Origin: Marivita sp.
Lineage (GTDB): Bacteria > Pseudomonadota > Alphaproteobacteria > Rhodobacterales > Rhodobacteraceae
Direction: 5' to 3'
Length of the DNA: 64,000 bases
NCBI RefSeq assembly: GCF_020055635.1
Contig: NZ_JAIPUT010000002.1
Coordinates: forward strand, 62,001-126,000
Every line of letters begins with the position of its first letter. The first letter of the stretch is position 1. Shown here piece by piece: positions 19,589-27,860 of the stretch. The position numbers and the translations under genes were made by a program. The notes under the pieces were generated by a model, which did no database searches, had not been told where the DNA came from, and saw only the letters and a program-made list of their open reading frames with translations.

Positions 19589-19963
19589 ATGAGCGCGGCG
19601 CAGAACGCGGATGAATTCTGGCTCTACGATCTGCAGGTCGAAACCGTCGTGGGAGACCGCACATCGGTCTGCCGCCATGTCGAGGGCGAACGTTTTCGGG
19701 TCGAGGGCGAACTGCTGGTGTTCGACGCCCAGCAAAAGGTGTCGATGTACGCGCTGGCGGCCCTGCTGCCTCTTTTGCCCGCGAAACAGCGCCCCACGCA
19801 TGACAATGACTGGATGTCCACCGATGCCGAGATTGCCTGCCCCGACCCCAATTGCGGAGGGCGCTTCCGCGTGACGCGCACGACCAAGCGCTCCTTCACA
19901 CACGCAGAAACCACCGGGCTGCCGGACCAGCGCGGCACACCCTACTGGAAAGACGAGACATGA
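19589..19963 (+). CDS. TIGR04076 family protein
   Basis: A 124-residue protein recognised by YDLQVETVVGDRTSVC, the region FDAQQKVSMYALAALLPLLPAKQRPTHDNDWM and the closing CPDPNCGGRFRVTRT. The C-P-D-P-N-C pair could bind a metal, but this is inference. The family has no assigned function. GGGGAA precedes the ATG at 19589; an ATG at 19541 would add 16 residues without a convincing ribosome site. The stop overlaps the start of the next aldo/keto reductase gene (ATGA), placing it as the first gene of the operon leading into the LIV-type importer. Confidence 0.8.
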   Translation: MSAAQNADEFWLYDLQVETVVGDRTSVCRHVEGERFRVEGELLVFDAQQKVSMYALAALLPLLPAKQRPTHDNDWMSTDAEIACPDPNCGGRFRVTRTTKRSFTHAETTGLPDQRGTPYWKDET

Positions 19964-21039
19964 GCGTTGAAACCACCGACCTGCGCCCCGGCCACACCAT
20001 TTCCCGCGTCATTCGCGGCGGCTGGCAACTGGCGGGCGATCACGGCCCGGTGGACCGCGCGCAGGCGATCCGCGACATGGAGTCCTTTGTCGATGCCGGG
20101 ATCTTCACCTTCGATTGTGCCGATATCTACACCGGCGTCGAAGAGATGATCGGGGACTTCATCGCCGACCTGCGAGCCCGGCGCGGCGCATCGGTGGCGG
20201 ATCGTGTCTGCGTGCATACCAAGCTGGTGCCCGACCTGACCCGCCTTGCCGATCTGCGCCCCGACGAGGTGACGGCCATTGTCGACCGATCCTTGCAGCG
20301 TCTGAAAATCGACCAGCTCGATCTCGTGCAGTTCTTCTGGTGGGACCTTTCGCTGGGCAACGCGGTGGACTCCCTTGGCGTGCTCAAGGACCTCAGGGTC
20401 GAGGGCAAGATCCGGAACCTCGGCACCACCAACTGGGACCGTCAGCCGATGCAGCGTTTCGTCGATGCGGGCTTCGACATCGCCTCGGCGCAGGTGCAAT
20501 ACTCCGTGCTCGATCGGCGCCCGGCAAACGGTCTGGCCGAGTGGGCGGCTCAGAACGACGTGCAGCTGATCTGCTACGGCACCCTTGCCGGCGGCTTCAT
20601 CACCGAAAAATGGCTGGATGCGCCCGATCCGGGCTTTCAGTTCGACAATCGAAGTCTGGTCAAATACCGACTGATCATCGACGAATTCGGGCCGTGGGAG
20701 CGGTTTCAGTCCTTGCTTCGCGCGCTGAAAGCGGTTGGCGACAAATACCAGGTTTCGCTGTCCGCCGTCGCCACGCGCTGGGTGCTGGACCAACCACAGG
20801 TCGCGGCCAGCATCGTCGGCGCGCGTTATGCGCGACACCTGCCGCAGACGCTCCAGACCTTCGACGTGTCGCTGGCCCCGGATGATTATGCCATCATCAA
20901 CGCCGTGCTGGACGACGCCGACGGACCGAAGGGCGATGTCTACGGGCTCGAAGGCGACCGGAGCAGCCGTCACGGTCGGATCATGAAATACAACCTCAAC
21001 ACCAATCCCGATGACGCGGTGCATGGCCAGCATGGCTGA
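19960..21039 (+). CDS. aldo/keto reductase-family protein lacking the catalytic His
   Basis: A 359-residue AKR-fold protein, clearly related to the AKR half of the fusion gene on the other strand (shared VQF/LQF-WW, YSVLDRRPANGLAEWA, LICYGTLAGGFITEKWL). Asp 52 and Tyr 57 (FDCADIYTG) and Lys 88 (VHTKL) of the tetrad are present. The position of the catalytic His is Phe 126 in LVQFFWW, where the paralogue has His. The enzyme may therefore act on an unusual substrate or be redox-poor. It overlaps the TIGR04076 gene by ATGA and the downstream livG by 8 bases, so it is in the transporter operon. Confidence 0.88.
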   Translation: MSVETTDLRPGHTISRVIRGGWQLAGDHGPVDRAQAIRDMESFVDAGIFTFDCADIYTGVEEMIGDFIADLRARRGASVADRVCVHTKLVPDLTRLADLRPDEVTAIVDRSLQRLKIDQLDLVQFFWWDLSLGNAVDSLGVLKDLRVEGKIRNLGTTNWDRQPMQRFVDAGFDIASAQVQYSVLDRRPANGLAEWAAQNDVQLICYGTLAGGFITEKWLDAPDPGFQFDNRSLVKYRLIIDEFGPWERFQSLLRALKAVGDKYQVSLSAVATRWVLDQPQVAASIVGARYARHLPQTLQTFDVSLAPDDYAIINAVLDDADGPKGDVYGLEGDRSSRHGRIMKYNLNTNPDDAVHGQHG

Positions 21040-21802
21040 TCCCCTCCTGCGCATTCGCAACATCAGCAAGGATTTCGGCGAATTCCGCGCGGTCAATGAT
21101 GTGTCGATCGACATCCGGACAGGCGCGATCACCGGGTTGATCGGCCCGAACGGCGCGGGCAAGACGACGCTCTTCAACGTCTTGACCGGCATGCTCAAAC
21201 CGACCAGCGGCACCGTGCATCTGGACGGACAGGACGTGACAGGCTTTGCCCCCGATGCGCTCTTCGGCCTCGGGCTTGGCCGCACCTTCCAGATCCCGCG
21301 CCCCTTCGCCAGGATGAGCGTGCTGGAAAACGTCATGCTCGCCCCGATGGCGCAGCTGGGAGAGCGGCTCTGGGGGCCGTTCCTCGAGGCGGCCAAGATG
21401 CGCGACCAGGAGGCGACCATTCGCAAGCGTGCGATGGAGGTTCTGGAGTTCGTCACCTTGGCCCCGCTGGCCGATCAAGCGGCAGGCCAGATCTCTGGCG
21501 GTCAGATGAAGCTGCTGGAACTGGCCCGTATCCTGATGGGGGATCCGAAACTGATCCTGCTCGACGAACCAGCGGCAGGGGTGAACCCGACCCTGACCAA
21601 GACCCTGATCGAAAAGATCGAAGAGCTGAACCGCGACGGCAAGACCTTTGTCATCATCGAACATGACATGGATTTCGTCATGCAGCATTGCGACCCTGTG
21701 ATCGCGCTGGCCGAAGGCCGCAAGGTGTTCGAAGGCACTGCCGAAGACGCGCAAAGCAACACGGTGCTGCTGGACGCTTATCTGGGCGCGCAGGTCGAAT
21801 GA
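21032..21802 (+). CDS. livG: LIV-type ABC transporter ATP-binding protein (LivG)
   Basis: One of two ATPases of a branched-chain-amino-acid-type (HAAT) importer. The 256-residue protein has Walker A LIGPNGAGKTTL, the LivG-typical GLGRTFQIPRPFARMSVLENVMLA, signature SGGQMKLLELARILM, Walker B LILLDEPAAGVNP and switch VIIEHDMDFVM. The ATG at 21032 (MADPLLRIR) fits the family start; two earlier ATGs at 21011 and 21023 are in frame. It overlaps the AKR gene by 8 bases and livF by 4. Confidence 0.93.
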   Translation: MADPLLRIRNISKDFGEFRAVNDVSIDIRTGAITGLIGPNGAGKTTLFNVLTGMLKPTSGTVHLDGQDVTGFAPDALFGLGLGRTFQIPRPFARMSVLENVMLAPMAQLGERLWGPFLEAAKMRDQEATIRKRAMEVLEFVTLAPLADQAAGQISGGQMKLLELARILMGDPKLILLDEPAAGVNPTLTKTLIEKIEELNRDGKTFVIIEHDMDFVMQHCDPVIALAEGRKVFEGTAEDAQSNTVLLDAYLGAQVE

Positions 21803-22524
21803 CGGCGCTGGTGGCAAAGGATATCGTCGCCGGGTACGTGCCTGACCTGCCGATCCTCAAGAGCGTGTCCCTGACCGCCGAGACCGCCAGGGTCACGGTG
21901 ATCATCGGCCCGAACGGGGCGGGCAAATCCACGCTGATCAAGGCCATTGCCGGGCTGGTGCCGGTGTCCTCGGGGACGGTCTCGCTGCACGGGCAGAAGA
22001 TCACCAATCCCCGACCCGACCGGATGGGCGCGCTGGGCGTGGCCTATGTGCCGCAATCCGACAATATCTTCCGGTCGCTGACGATCCGGCAGAATCTCGA
22101 CCTTGTCTTGCGCAATGCCGGGAAAGAAGCGGCGGCGCGACGCGACGCCCTTTTCGCGCAATTCCCCGCCCTTGCCGACAAGCAGGCCGAAAAGGCAGGC
22201 GCCTTGTCCGGCGGGCAACGGCAGTTCCTCGCCGTCGCCATGGCGCTCGCGATCAATCCGTCGGTGATCCTGATGGACGAACCGTCGGCCGGTCTGTCGC
22301 CCAAGGCCGCGCAAGAGGTCCTGGAATACACGCGCGCGCTGACCGAGAATGGCGTCACGATCCTGCTGGTGGAACAGAACGTCAAACAGGCGCTGCGACT
22401 GGCGGATCAGTGCTACATCCTTGCCGATGGCCGCAACCAGGTCGACGGCGCGGCGCAGGATCTGCTGAACGATCCGGTGGTGGGCCAGATCTATCTTGGT
22501 GGCAAACGGGTGGCACCGGCATGA
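21799..22524 (+). CDS. livF: LIV-type ABC transporter ATP-binding protein (LivF)
   Basis: The second ATPase of the importer, 241 residues: Walker A VIIGPNGAGKSTLIKAI, AYVPQSDNIFRSLTIRQNL, signature LSGGQRQFLAVAMAL, Walker B VILMDEPSAGLSPKA, and H-loop replaced by the usual LivF-type LLVEQNVKQAL. Start and stop overlap livG and livH respectively by ATGA, consistent with stoichiometric translation. Confidence 0.93.
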   Translation: MTALVAKDIVAGYVPDLPILKSVSLTAETARVTVIIGPNGAGKSTLIKAIAGLVPVSSGTVSLHGQKITNPRPDRMGALGVAYVPQSDNIFRSLTIRQNLDLVLRNAGKEAAARRDALFAQFPALADKQAEKAGALSGGQRQFLAVAMALAINPSVILMDEPSAGLSPKAAQEVLEYTRALTENGVTILLVEQNVKQALRLADQCYILADGRNQVDGAAQDLLNDPVVGQIYLGGKRVAPA

Positions 22525-23435
22525 TCCAGAACCTTGTCGACGGAGTGCTGGTCGGGTCGATCCTGTCGCTGGGGGCGATTGGCCTGACGATGGCGATGCA
22601 CATGCTGCGTTTCGCCAATTTCTCGCATGCCGAACTCCTGTCCATCGGGGCCTATGCCGCGCTGGTGTTCGACGGTCTGTTCGGCGCGATCCACCCGGCG
22701 CTGGCCGAGGCGATCCCGCCCTTGTCGCTGACATGGTCGCTGTCCATCGCGATCCTGATCTCGATGGCGCTGACCGGGGTGTCGGCGGTGCTGATCGACA
22801 GGCTGGTGTTCAAGCGCGTCCGCGCCAAGGGAGGCGAGCTGTCGATGGTCTTCGCCTCCTTCGGCGTCGCCATGATCATCCGAAATATCCTTGGTCTGAT
22901 CTTCGGGCTGAGCCCCAAGCTTTACAGTCAGGACATCGTCTTCGCCATCGTGGTCAGTCGCGATCCGTTCCTGCTGATCAAGCCGGATCAGGTCTTCACA
23001 CTGGTGGCGGCGCTGCTGATCATGGTCATCCTGCATGTCATCCTGTCGCGCACGACCTTCGGCTATGCGCTGCGCGCGGTGGCCGAAAACCCCAGCCTCG
23101 CTCAGGTGTCGGGCATCAACCTGAGCCGCATGATCGTGCTCATCTGGCTGATCGGCGGCGGGCTGGCGGCGGCGGCGGGGGTGTTCTACGGCCTGACAAA
23201 CCAGATCAACCCGGTGCTGGGGCGCGATCTTGTCCTGCCGATCTTTGCCGCCACCATCGTCGGCGGCATCGGCAGCATCTACGGAGCCGTGCTGGGCGGG
23301 TTCATCGTCGGCCTTGCCTCCAACCTCGCGCTGGTGATCCTGCCCTCGGGTTACAGCCCGGCGGTGCCCTTCCTGATCATCCTCGCAGTGCTGATCGTGC
23401 GCCCGCATGGCCTCTTCGGGGAAGAGCGCACATGA
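22521..23435 (+). CDS. livH: LIV-type ABC transporter permease (LivH)
   Basis: First permease, 304 residues with about eight membrane segments. The N-terminal LVDGVLVGSILSLGAIGLTMAMHMLRFANFSHAELLSIGAYAAL is the LivH signature. The late LPIFAATIVGGIGSIYGAVLGGFIVGLASNL is the conserved permease loop. It overlaps livF and livM by 4 bases each. Family members carry branched-chain or other amino acids, urea or short amides. Confidence 0.93.
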   Translation: MIQNLVDGVLVGSILSLGAIGLTMAMHMLRFANFSHAELLSIGAYAALVFDGLFGAIHPALAEAIPPLSLTWSLSIAILISMALTGVSAVLIDRLVFKRVRAKGGELSMVFASFGVAMIIRNILGLIFGLSPKLYSQDIVFAIVVSRDPFLLIKPDQVFTLVAALLIMVILHVILSRTTFGYALRAVAENPSLAQVSGINLSRMIVLIWLIGGGLAAAAGVFYGLTNQINPVLGRDLVLPIFAATIVGGIGSIYGAVLGGFIVGLASNLALVILPSGYSPAVPFLIILAVLIVRPHGLFGEERT

Positions 23436-24379
23436 TCGGTGTGATTTCCTACCTCGTGTTCTTCGCCACGGTCGCGTCGATCCTGTCGATCGCGGTGCTC
23501 GGGCTGAACCTGCAATGGGGCAACACGGGCCTGTTCAATGGCGGCGTTGTCGCGTTCTTCGGGGCGGGGGCTTACGGCACGCTGATCCTTGGCGGCACAC
23601 CGCAGGCGGGTCAGATGGGCGGGTTCGAACTGCCATACCTGATCGCGCTTCTGGGCGGCATGGTCATTTCCGGGATCGTCGCGTGGGTCGTCGGGCTGCT
23701 GACGCTCCGGCTCAGACACGACTACCTGGCGATCGCCACCTTCGGCGTCGCGGTTGCCTTCGAGACCGTGATGCGCAATTCCGACTGGCTGGGTGGCGCG
23801 CAGGGCATCCGGGGGTTCGAACGCCCCCTGCGCGACGCGCTGGGCAACGGGTTCAGCTACAACCTTGCCTTTCTGGCCTTCGTGCTGGTCGTGCTGATCG
23901 GCATCTACCTGTTTCTCGAACGCCTGATCGCGTCGCCTTTCGGCCGTCTGCTTCGGGCCATCCGCGAAGACGAGACCGCGGCGCGGTCGCTTGGCAAGTC
24001 TCCGTCCCGCATCCGTCTGACCGCCTTTGTCGCCGGTTCGGTCATCATGGGCCTTGCCGGTGGACTCTACGCCACGTTTTATGCCTTCATCAGCCCACAG
24101 GACGTGCTGCCGATCCTGACATTCCAGATCTGGGCGATGCTGATCGTCGGCGGCGCGGGCAACAACAAGGGCGCGGTGATGGGGACATTCCTGATCTGGG
24201 CCGCATGGACGGCCAGCGGCTGGGCGCTGTCGCGCTTTGCGCCGATGGACGTGCAGCTTTATACCGGGTCGATCCAGTTCGTGCTGATCGGCCTTGTCAT
24301 CGTGGGAATGCTGATGTGGCGCCCGCAAGGGCTGTTTCCGGAAAAGCTGGTCGTGTCGCAATCGGCCAAAGACAAATGA
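23432..24379 (+). CDS. livM: LIV-type ABC transporter permease (LivM)
   Basis: Second permease, 315 residues, about ten membrane segments. Signatures: LNLQWGNTGLFNGGVVAFFGAGAY, LRLRHDYLAIATFGVAVAFE, LLRAIREDETAARSLGKSPSRIRLTAFV and QIWAMLIVGGAGNNKGAVMG. The stop is followed by 37 bases and a ribosome site before the binding-protein gene. The pair LivH/LivM shows a complete HAAT transporter. Confidence 0.93.
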   Translation: MIGVISYLVFFATVASILSIAVLGLNLQWGNTGLFNGGVVAFFGAGAYGTLILGGTPQAGQMGGFELPYLIALLGGMVISGIVAWVVGLLTLRLRHDYLAIATFGVAVAFETVMRNSDWLGGAQGIRGFERPLRDALGNGFSYNLAFLAFVLVVLIGIYLFLERLIASPFGRLLRAIREDETAARSLGKSPSRIRLTAFVAGSVIMGLAGGLYATFYAFISPQDVLPILTFQIWAMLIVGGAGNNKGAVMGTFLIWAAWTASGWALSRFAPMDVQLYTGSIQFVLIGLVIVGMLMWRPQGLFPEKLVVSQSAKDK

Positions 24380-24416
24380 GAACCGTCCAGAAAATGAACA
24401 ACAGGGAGTTACGAAC

Positions 24417-25679
24417 ATGAACGGATTTAAGACATCGGCCCTAGCACTGGGGCTTGCTGCGGGCTTTGCCAGCCTCGCCACCGACGCGGCGGCGCAGGAA
24501 TGCACCACAAAGATCGGGGCGGTGCTGCCCACGTCGGTCGATTGGGGCAAACCCATCGCCGCCACCGCGCAATATGTGGTGGACATCGCCAATGAAACCG
24601 GCGGCGTTGCCGGCTGCCAGATCGAGATGGTGCTGCGCGATACGCAGGTCGATCCCAAGGTCGGCGTCGACGCGGCCAAGGCGCTGGTCGATCTTGACGG
24701 GGTGCAACTGCTTCTGGGCGCGGTATCCTCGGGTGTGTCCATGCCGATCCTGACATCGGTCACGGTGCCTGCGGGCGTGATGCAGATGTCCTGCTGCTCC
24801 TCCTCGACCGCGTTCACGGTGTTGTCCGAAGACGGCAAGACCGACGGCCTGTTCTACCGCACCTTCGCGACATCCGGTGTCCAGGCCGCGGTCGGCGCGA
24901 TGGTTGCGCAGGAAAAGGGCTACGGATCGGTCGCCGTGTTCTACAAGAATGACGATTGGGGGCAGGACATCGGCGGCCTGGTGGCCGACGACCTCGCGTC
25001 CCTGGGCATCGACGTGACGGCGTCCATCGCCATCAATGACGGGCAGGCGTCCTACCGGGCCGAAGTGACCGAGGCGCTCAAGGGCAACCCGGACGCGATC
25101 TACATGGCGCTCTACCCGAAAGAGGGCACGCAGGTCGTGCGCGAATGGATCTCGCTTGGGGGCGCGCAGAACATGATCGCCGCGAACGCGCTGCGATCCG
25201 ATGAATTCCGCGACAATGTCGGCCTGCAATACCTCGGGAATTTCACCGGTACCGACACCGCGTCCCCGCGCACCGAGTCCGCAGACGCCTTTGTCGCGGC
25301 TTACACCGCGCAATTCGATGGCCCGCCCAACGGTCCGGGCCTGGCCAACAGCTATGACGCGACGATGATCGCGCTCCTGGCGATGCATGCCGCCGGCGAA
25401 GGCGCCACGGGCGCGGACATCGCGGCCAAGGTGGGGGCCATCACCGACCCGGATGGAACGCCGGTGACGGCGGATGCCGAAGGCTTCGCCAAGGCGAAGG
25501 AGGTGCTCGATGGCGGCGGCACGGTGTCCTACCAGGGTGCGACCGGCAATGTGCAGTTCGACAAGAACGGCGACGTGTCGGCACCTGCCGTCACCTGGAC
25601 CTTCTCGGAAAACGGCATCGAAGAGCAGAAATACATCTCGCTGACCGAGGTGAACGACTTCATGTCCTCGCTGAACTGA
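24417..25679 (+). CDS. LIV-type ABC transporter periplasmic substrate-binding protein
   Basis: A 420-residue periplasmic binding protein of the Leu/Ile/Val (Peripla_BP_6) family. The signal peptide ends near ATDAAAQE. Then KIGAVLPTSVDWGKPIAATAQYVVDIANETGG, LRDTQVDPKVGVDAAKALVD, VAVFYKNDDWGQDIGG and GPGLANSYDATMIALLAMHAAG follow the fold in order. A run of cysteines in MSCCSSS (about residue 120) lies near the expected ligand-contacting serines. AGGGAG precedes the ATG. It is the last gene of the TIGR04076-AKR-livGFHM operon and ends before a strong terminator. The ligand is unknown; the nearby enzymes suggest a carbonyl or imine-forming metabolite. Confidence 0.92.
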   Translation: MNGFKTSALALGLAAGFASLATDAAAQECTTKIGAVLPTSVDWGKPIAATAQYVVDIANETGGVAGCQIEMVLRDTQVDPKVGVDAAKALVDLDGVQLLLGAVSSGVSMPILTSVTVPAGVMQMSCCSSSTAFTVLSEDGKTDGLFYRTFATSGVQAAVGAMVAQEKGYGSVAVFYKNDDWGQDIGGLVADDLASLGIDVTASIAINDGQASYRAEVTEALKGNPDAIYMALYPKEGTQVVREWISLGGAQNMIAANALRSDEFRDNVGLQYLGNFTGTDTASPRTESADAFVAAYTAQFDGPPNGPGLANSYDATMIALLAMHAAGEGATGADIAAKVGAITDPDGTPVTADAEGFAKAKEVLDGGGTVSYQGATGNVQFDKNGDVSAPAVTWTFSENGIEEQKYISLTEVNDFMSSLN

Positions 25680-25693
25680 GCGGCTGTTTTCGA

Positions 25694-25820
25694 ATTGGCT
25701 GCGCCAATCCGACCGGGGGACGATGCGAAGACGCATCGTCCCTTTTTCGTTGACGAAAAAGGGGGGCGCTGCCCCCGTCGCCTGTGGGCGCCTCCCCCGG
25801 GATATTTTGGAACCGGAGAA
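25694..25820. repeat. hairpin-rich intergenic repeat, copy A (longest)
   Basis: A dispersed element seen three times in the window (also at 37801 and 51791, inverted relative to this copy). Shared blocks are a small hairpin around GGCTGCGCC, CCGACCGG, a G-run hairpin GGGGGCGCTGCCCCC, CCCCCGGGATATT and AACCGGAGAA. Copy A carries two extra hairpins in the middle: the terminator stem at 25717 and CTTTTTCG/CGAAAAAG just after it. Confidence 0.75.
25717..25747 (+). terminator. rho-independent terminator of the LIV operon
   Basis: An 11-bp perfect stem GGGACGATGCG / CGCATCGTCCC with an AAGA loop, followed by TTTTT. It starts 38 bases after the binding-protein stop and lies inside repeat copy A. 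Confidence 0.92.
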
Positions 25821-26177
25821 ACACGGGACCTGGCGCGGTGTGGCATCGGTGCTCAGGAAACCGGCAGAGCGTCAGGCCGCGCCAGAGCGTCGTTCGATGC
25901 GGAACTGCGGCGTCCGCGCCGCACAGGGACGCGGCGCTGCAGCGTCGGCACGATTTGGCGTGATTTTCACAATGGATAGTGGCACTATTCGCGCTCACCA
26001 CATTGAGTGGACTTCTCCACAACTTATTGGGCTTATCCCCCAAATATTGCTTGCCGCAAGCAGCGTGCGCATGCAGCATATGTTGTAGGGGACGAGCGGA
26101 ACGACGCAGCCCCTAGAGCAGGCATCGAAAGGTTGGGTGGCCCCTGCCTTTCCGCACAGGCAACAGGAGGCGGCATC
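25821..26177. other. intergenic stretch without a recognised gene
   Basis: Between the repeat and the YbjN gene. It holds a 15-base perfect inverted repeat TGCTTGC-C-GCAAGCA at 26048-26062 and a short hairpin around GCCT/AGGC near 26150, then the YbjN ribosome site GGAGG. In-frame ATGs upstream of 26178 exist but the peptide is not family-like. It should contain the YbjN promoter; no known RNA family was recognised. Confidence 0.5.
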
Positions 26178-26678
26178 ATGGCCCTGTCCGAGCAGTATCT
26201 TGAAGACGACATCCATCCGATCGACATCGTCGAGCATATAGCCAACCATCACGATTGGGATTTCGACCGGATTGCGGAAGACCAGATCGCGATGGCGGTG
26301 GAAGGCCAGTGGCGTACGTATTCCATAACGCTGGCCTGGTCACCCTATGACGAGACCCTGCGGCTGATCTGCACCTTCGACATGGAGCCCCCGCAAGACA
26401 GGCTGCCTGCCCTTTACGAAAGCCTGAACGCGGTCAATGACCAGTGCTGGGCCGGGGCCTTTACCTATTGGGAAGAGGCCAAGCTGATGGTCTATCGCTA
26501 TGGTCTGGTGCTTGCGGGCGGCAATGTCGCCAGTGCCGAACAGATCGACACGATGATCAACTGCGCCGTGATGAGCGCCGAACGCTATTACCCGGCGTTC
26601 CAGCTTGTCGCCTGGGGGAACCGGACCGCGAAACATGCTCTCGAGGTCGCCATTGCAGAGGCTTACGGGCGCGCGTAA
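26178..26678 (+). CDS. YbjN domain-containing protein
   Basis: A 166-residue cytosolic protein of the YbjN fold (related to type III secretion chaperones). Motifs: HPIDIVEHIANHHDWDFDRIAEDQIAMAVEGQWRTYSITLAWSPYDETLRLICTFDM, LPALYESLNAVND and WAGAFTYWEEAKLMVYRYGLVL. The function is not established; E. coli YbjN affects motility and stress regulation. GGAGG precedes the ATG at 26178, which decides the start. proC follows 35 bases downstream, so they may be co-transcribed. Confidence 0.9.
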   Translation: MALSEQYLEDDIHPIDIVEHIANHHDWDFDRIAEDQIAMAVEGQWRTYSITLAWSPYDETLRLICTFDMEPPQDRLPALYESLNAVNDQCWAGAFTYWEEAKLMVYRYGLVLAGGNVASAEQIDTMINCAVMSAERYYPAFQLVAWGNRTAKHALEVAIAEAYGRA

Positions 26679-26713
26679 CACTGGCCCCCGATCGCACTGC
26701 GAAAGGGGGCATC

Positions 26714-27529
26714 ATGCAGAATTCCGAAATCGCAAGACGCGGCCTGGTTCTTCTGGGCTGTGGCAAGATGGGGTCGGCCATGCTCGAGGGCTGGCTGGCC
26801 GGAGGGTTGCCCGCCAGTTCGGTCTGGGTGGCCGATCCGAAGCCCTCCGACTGGGTGCAGGCGCAGGGTGTGCACCTTAACCAAGACCTGCCGGACAGTC
26901 CGGCCATCGTTCTGGTCGCTGTCAAACCGCAGATGATGCGCGACGCGCTGCCGACGCTGAAACCTCTGGGCAACGGCGATACGACCTTCCTGTCGGTCGC
27001 CGCAGGCATCACCATCGCCAGTTACGAAAAGATGCTCGGCGATGCCACGCCGGTGATCCGGTCCATTCCCAACACGCCCGCCGCCGTCAAGCAGGGGATC
27101 ACCGCGATCATCGGGAACGGCCATGTGTCCGAAGAGCAGGTGCAGATGGCCGAAACGCTCCTGTCGGCCATCGGCCAGACCGTGCGGCTCGAGACCGAGG
27201 ACCAGATGGATGCCGTCACCGGCCTGAGCGGGTCCGGCCCGGCCTATGTGTTCCACATGATCGAATGCCTGGCCCGCGCCGGCGAGGCGCAGGGATTGGC
27301 GCCTGACCTTGCCATGACCTTGGCCAAGGCCACCGTTGCGGGTGCCGGGGCGCTGGCGATGCAGGCAGACGAGACCCCGAGCCAGTTGCGGGTCAACGTG
27401 ACCAGCCCGAATGGCACGACACAGGCGGGTCTCGACGTGCTGATGGACGAGGACGCTGGCCTGCCGCCGCTGATCGCCAGGACGATCGACGCGGCCACAA
27501 CGCGGTCCAGGGAGCTTGCAAATGGCTGA
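26714..27529 (+). CDS. proC: pyrroline-5-carboxylate reductase
   Basis: ProC performs the last step of proline synthesis, reducing pyrroline-5-carboxylate with NAD(P)H. The 271-residue protein begins RGLVLLGCGKMGSAMLEGWLAGG (dinucleotide fold), has VLVAVKPQMM, SVAAGITI, IRSIPNTPAAVKQG, and the family signature DAVTGLSGSGPAYVF, ending ASP-like VTSPNGTTQAGLDVL. AAAGGGGGC precedes the ATG; longer upstream frames belong to YbjN in another frame. csaA overlaps its stop by 8 bases. Confidence 0.97.
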   Translation: MQNSEIARRGLVLLGCGKMGSAMLEGWLAGGLPASSVWVADPKPSDWVQAQGVHLNQDLPDSPAIVLVAVKPQMMRDALPTLKPLGNGDTTFLSVAAGITIASYEKMLGDATPVIRSIPNTPAAVKQGITAIIGNGHVSEEQVQMAETLLSAIGQTVRLETEDQMDAVTGLSGSGPAYVFHMIECLARAGEAQGLAPDLAMTLAKATVAGAGALAMQADETPSQLRVNVTSPNGTTQAGLDVLMDEDAGLPPLIARTIDAATTRSRELANG

Positions 27530-27860
27530 GATCACGTTCGATGACTTCATGAAGGTGGATATCCGCGTCGGCACGATCACCCGCGCCGAGCCGTTTCCCG
27601 AGGCTCGCAAACCCGCGATCAAGCTCTGGGTCGATTACGGTGACGAGATCGGCGTCAAGAAATCCTCGGCGCAGATCACCGCGCATTACGACCCCGAAAC
27701 ACTTGTCGGCAAGCAGGTCATGGGCGTGGTGAATTTCCCGCCGCGCCAGATCGGGCCCTTCATGTCCGAAGCTCTGGTTCTCGGCTTTCACGACGCAGAA
27801 GACGCCATCGTGCTGGCCGTGCCTGACATCGACACCCCGAACGGAGCGCGCCTGTGCTGA
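27522..27860 (+). CDS. csaA: CsaA-type tRNA-binding-domain protein
   Basis: A 112-residue single OB-fold protein: ITFDDFMKVDIRVGTITRAEPFPEARKPAIKLWVDYGDEIGVKKSSAQITAHY and MGVVNFPPRQIGPFMSEALVLGF. This is the EMAP/tRNA-binding domain of CsaA, described as a secretion-related chaperone in Bacillus. The ATG at 27522 overlaps the proC end and the stop overlaps the GTG of the next gene, so it is translationally coupled in the proC operon. Confidence 0.93.
   Translation: MAEITFDDFMKVDIRVGTITRAEPFPEARKPAIKLWVDYGDEIGVKKSSAQITAHYDPETLVGKQVMGVVNFPPRQIGPFMSEALVLGFHDAEDAIVLAVPDIDTPNGARLC

Noticed and set aside
22496..24379. 627-residue plus-strand frame spanning livH and livM
   Set aside because: Only its last 315 residues (from 23432) are LivM; the first half is an off-frame reading of livH.
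26013..26041. DnaA-box-like words TTCTCCACA and TTATCCCCC
   Set aside because: Both are mismatched to TTATCCACA, and no dnaA, repABC, parAB or AT-rich unwinding region is nearby, so an origin is not supported.
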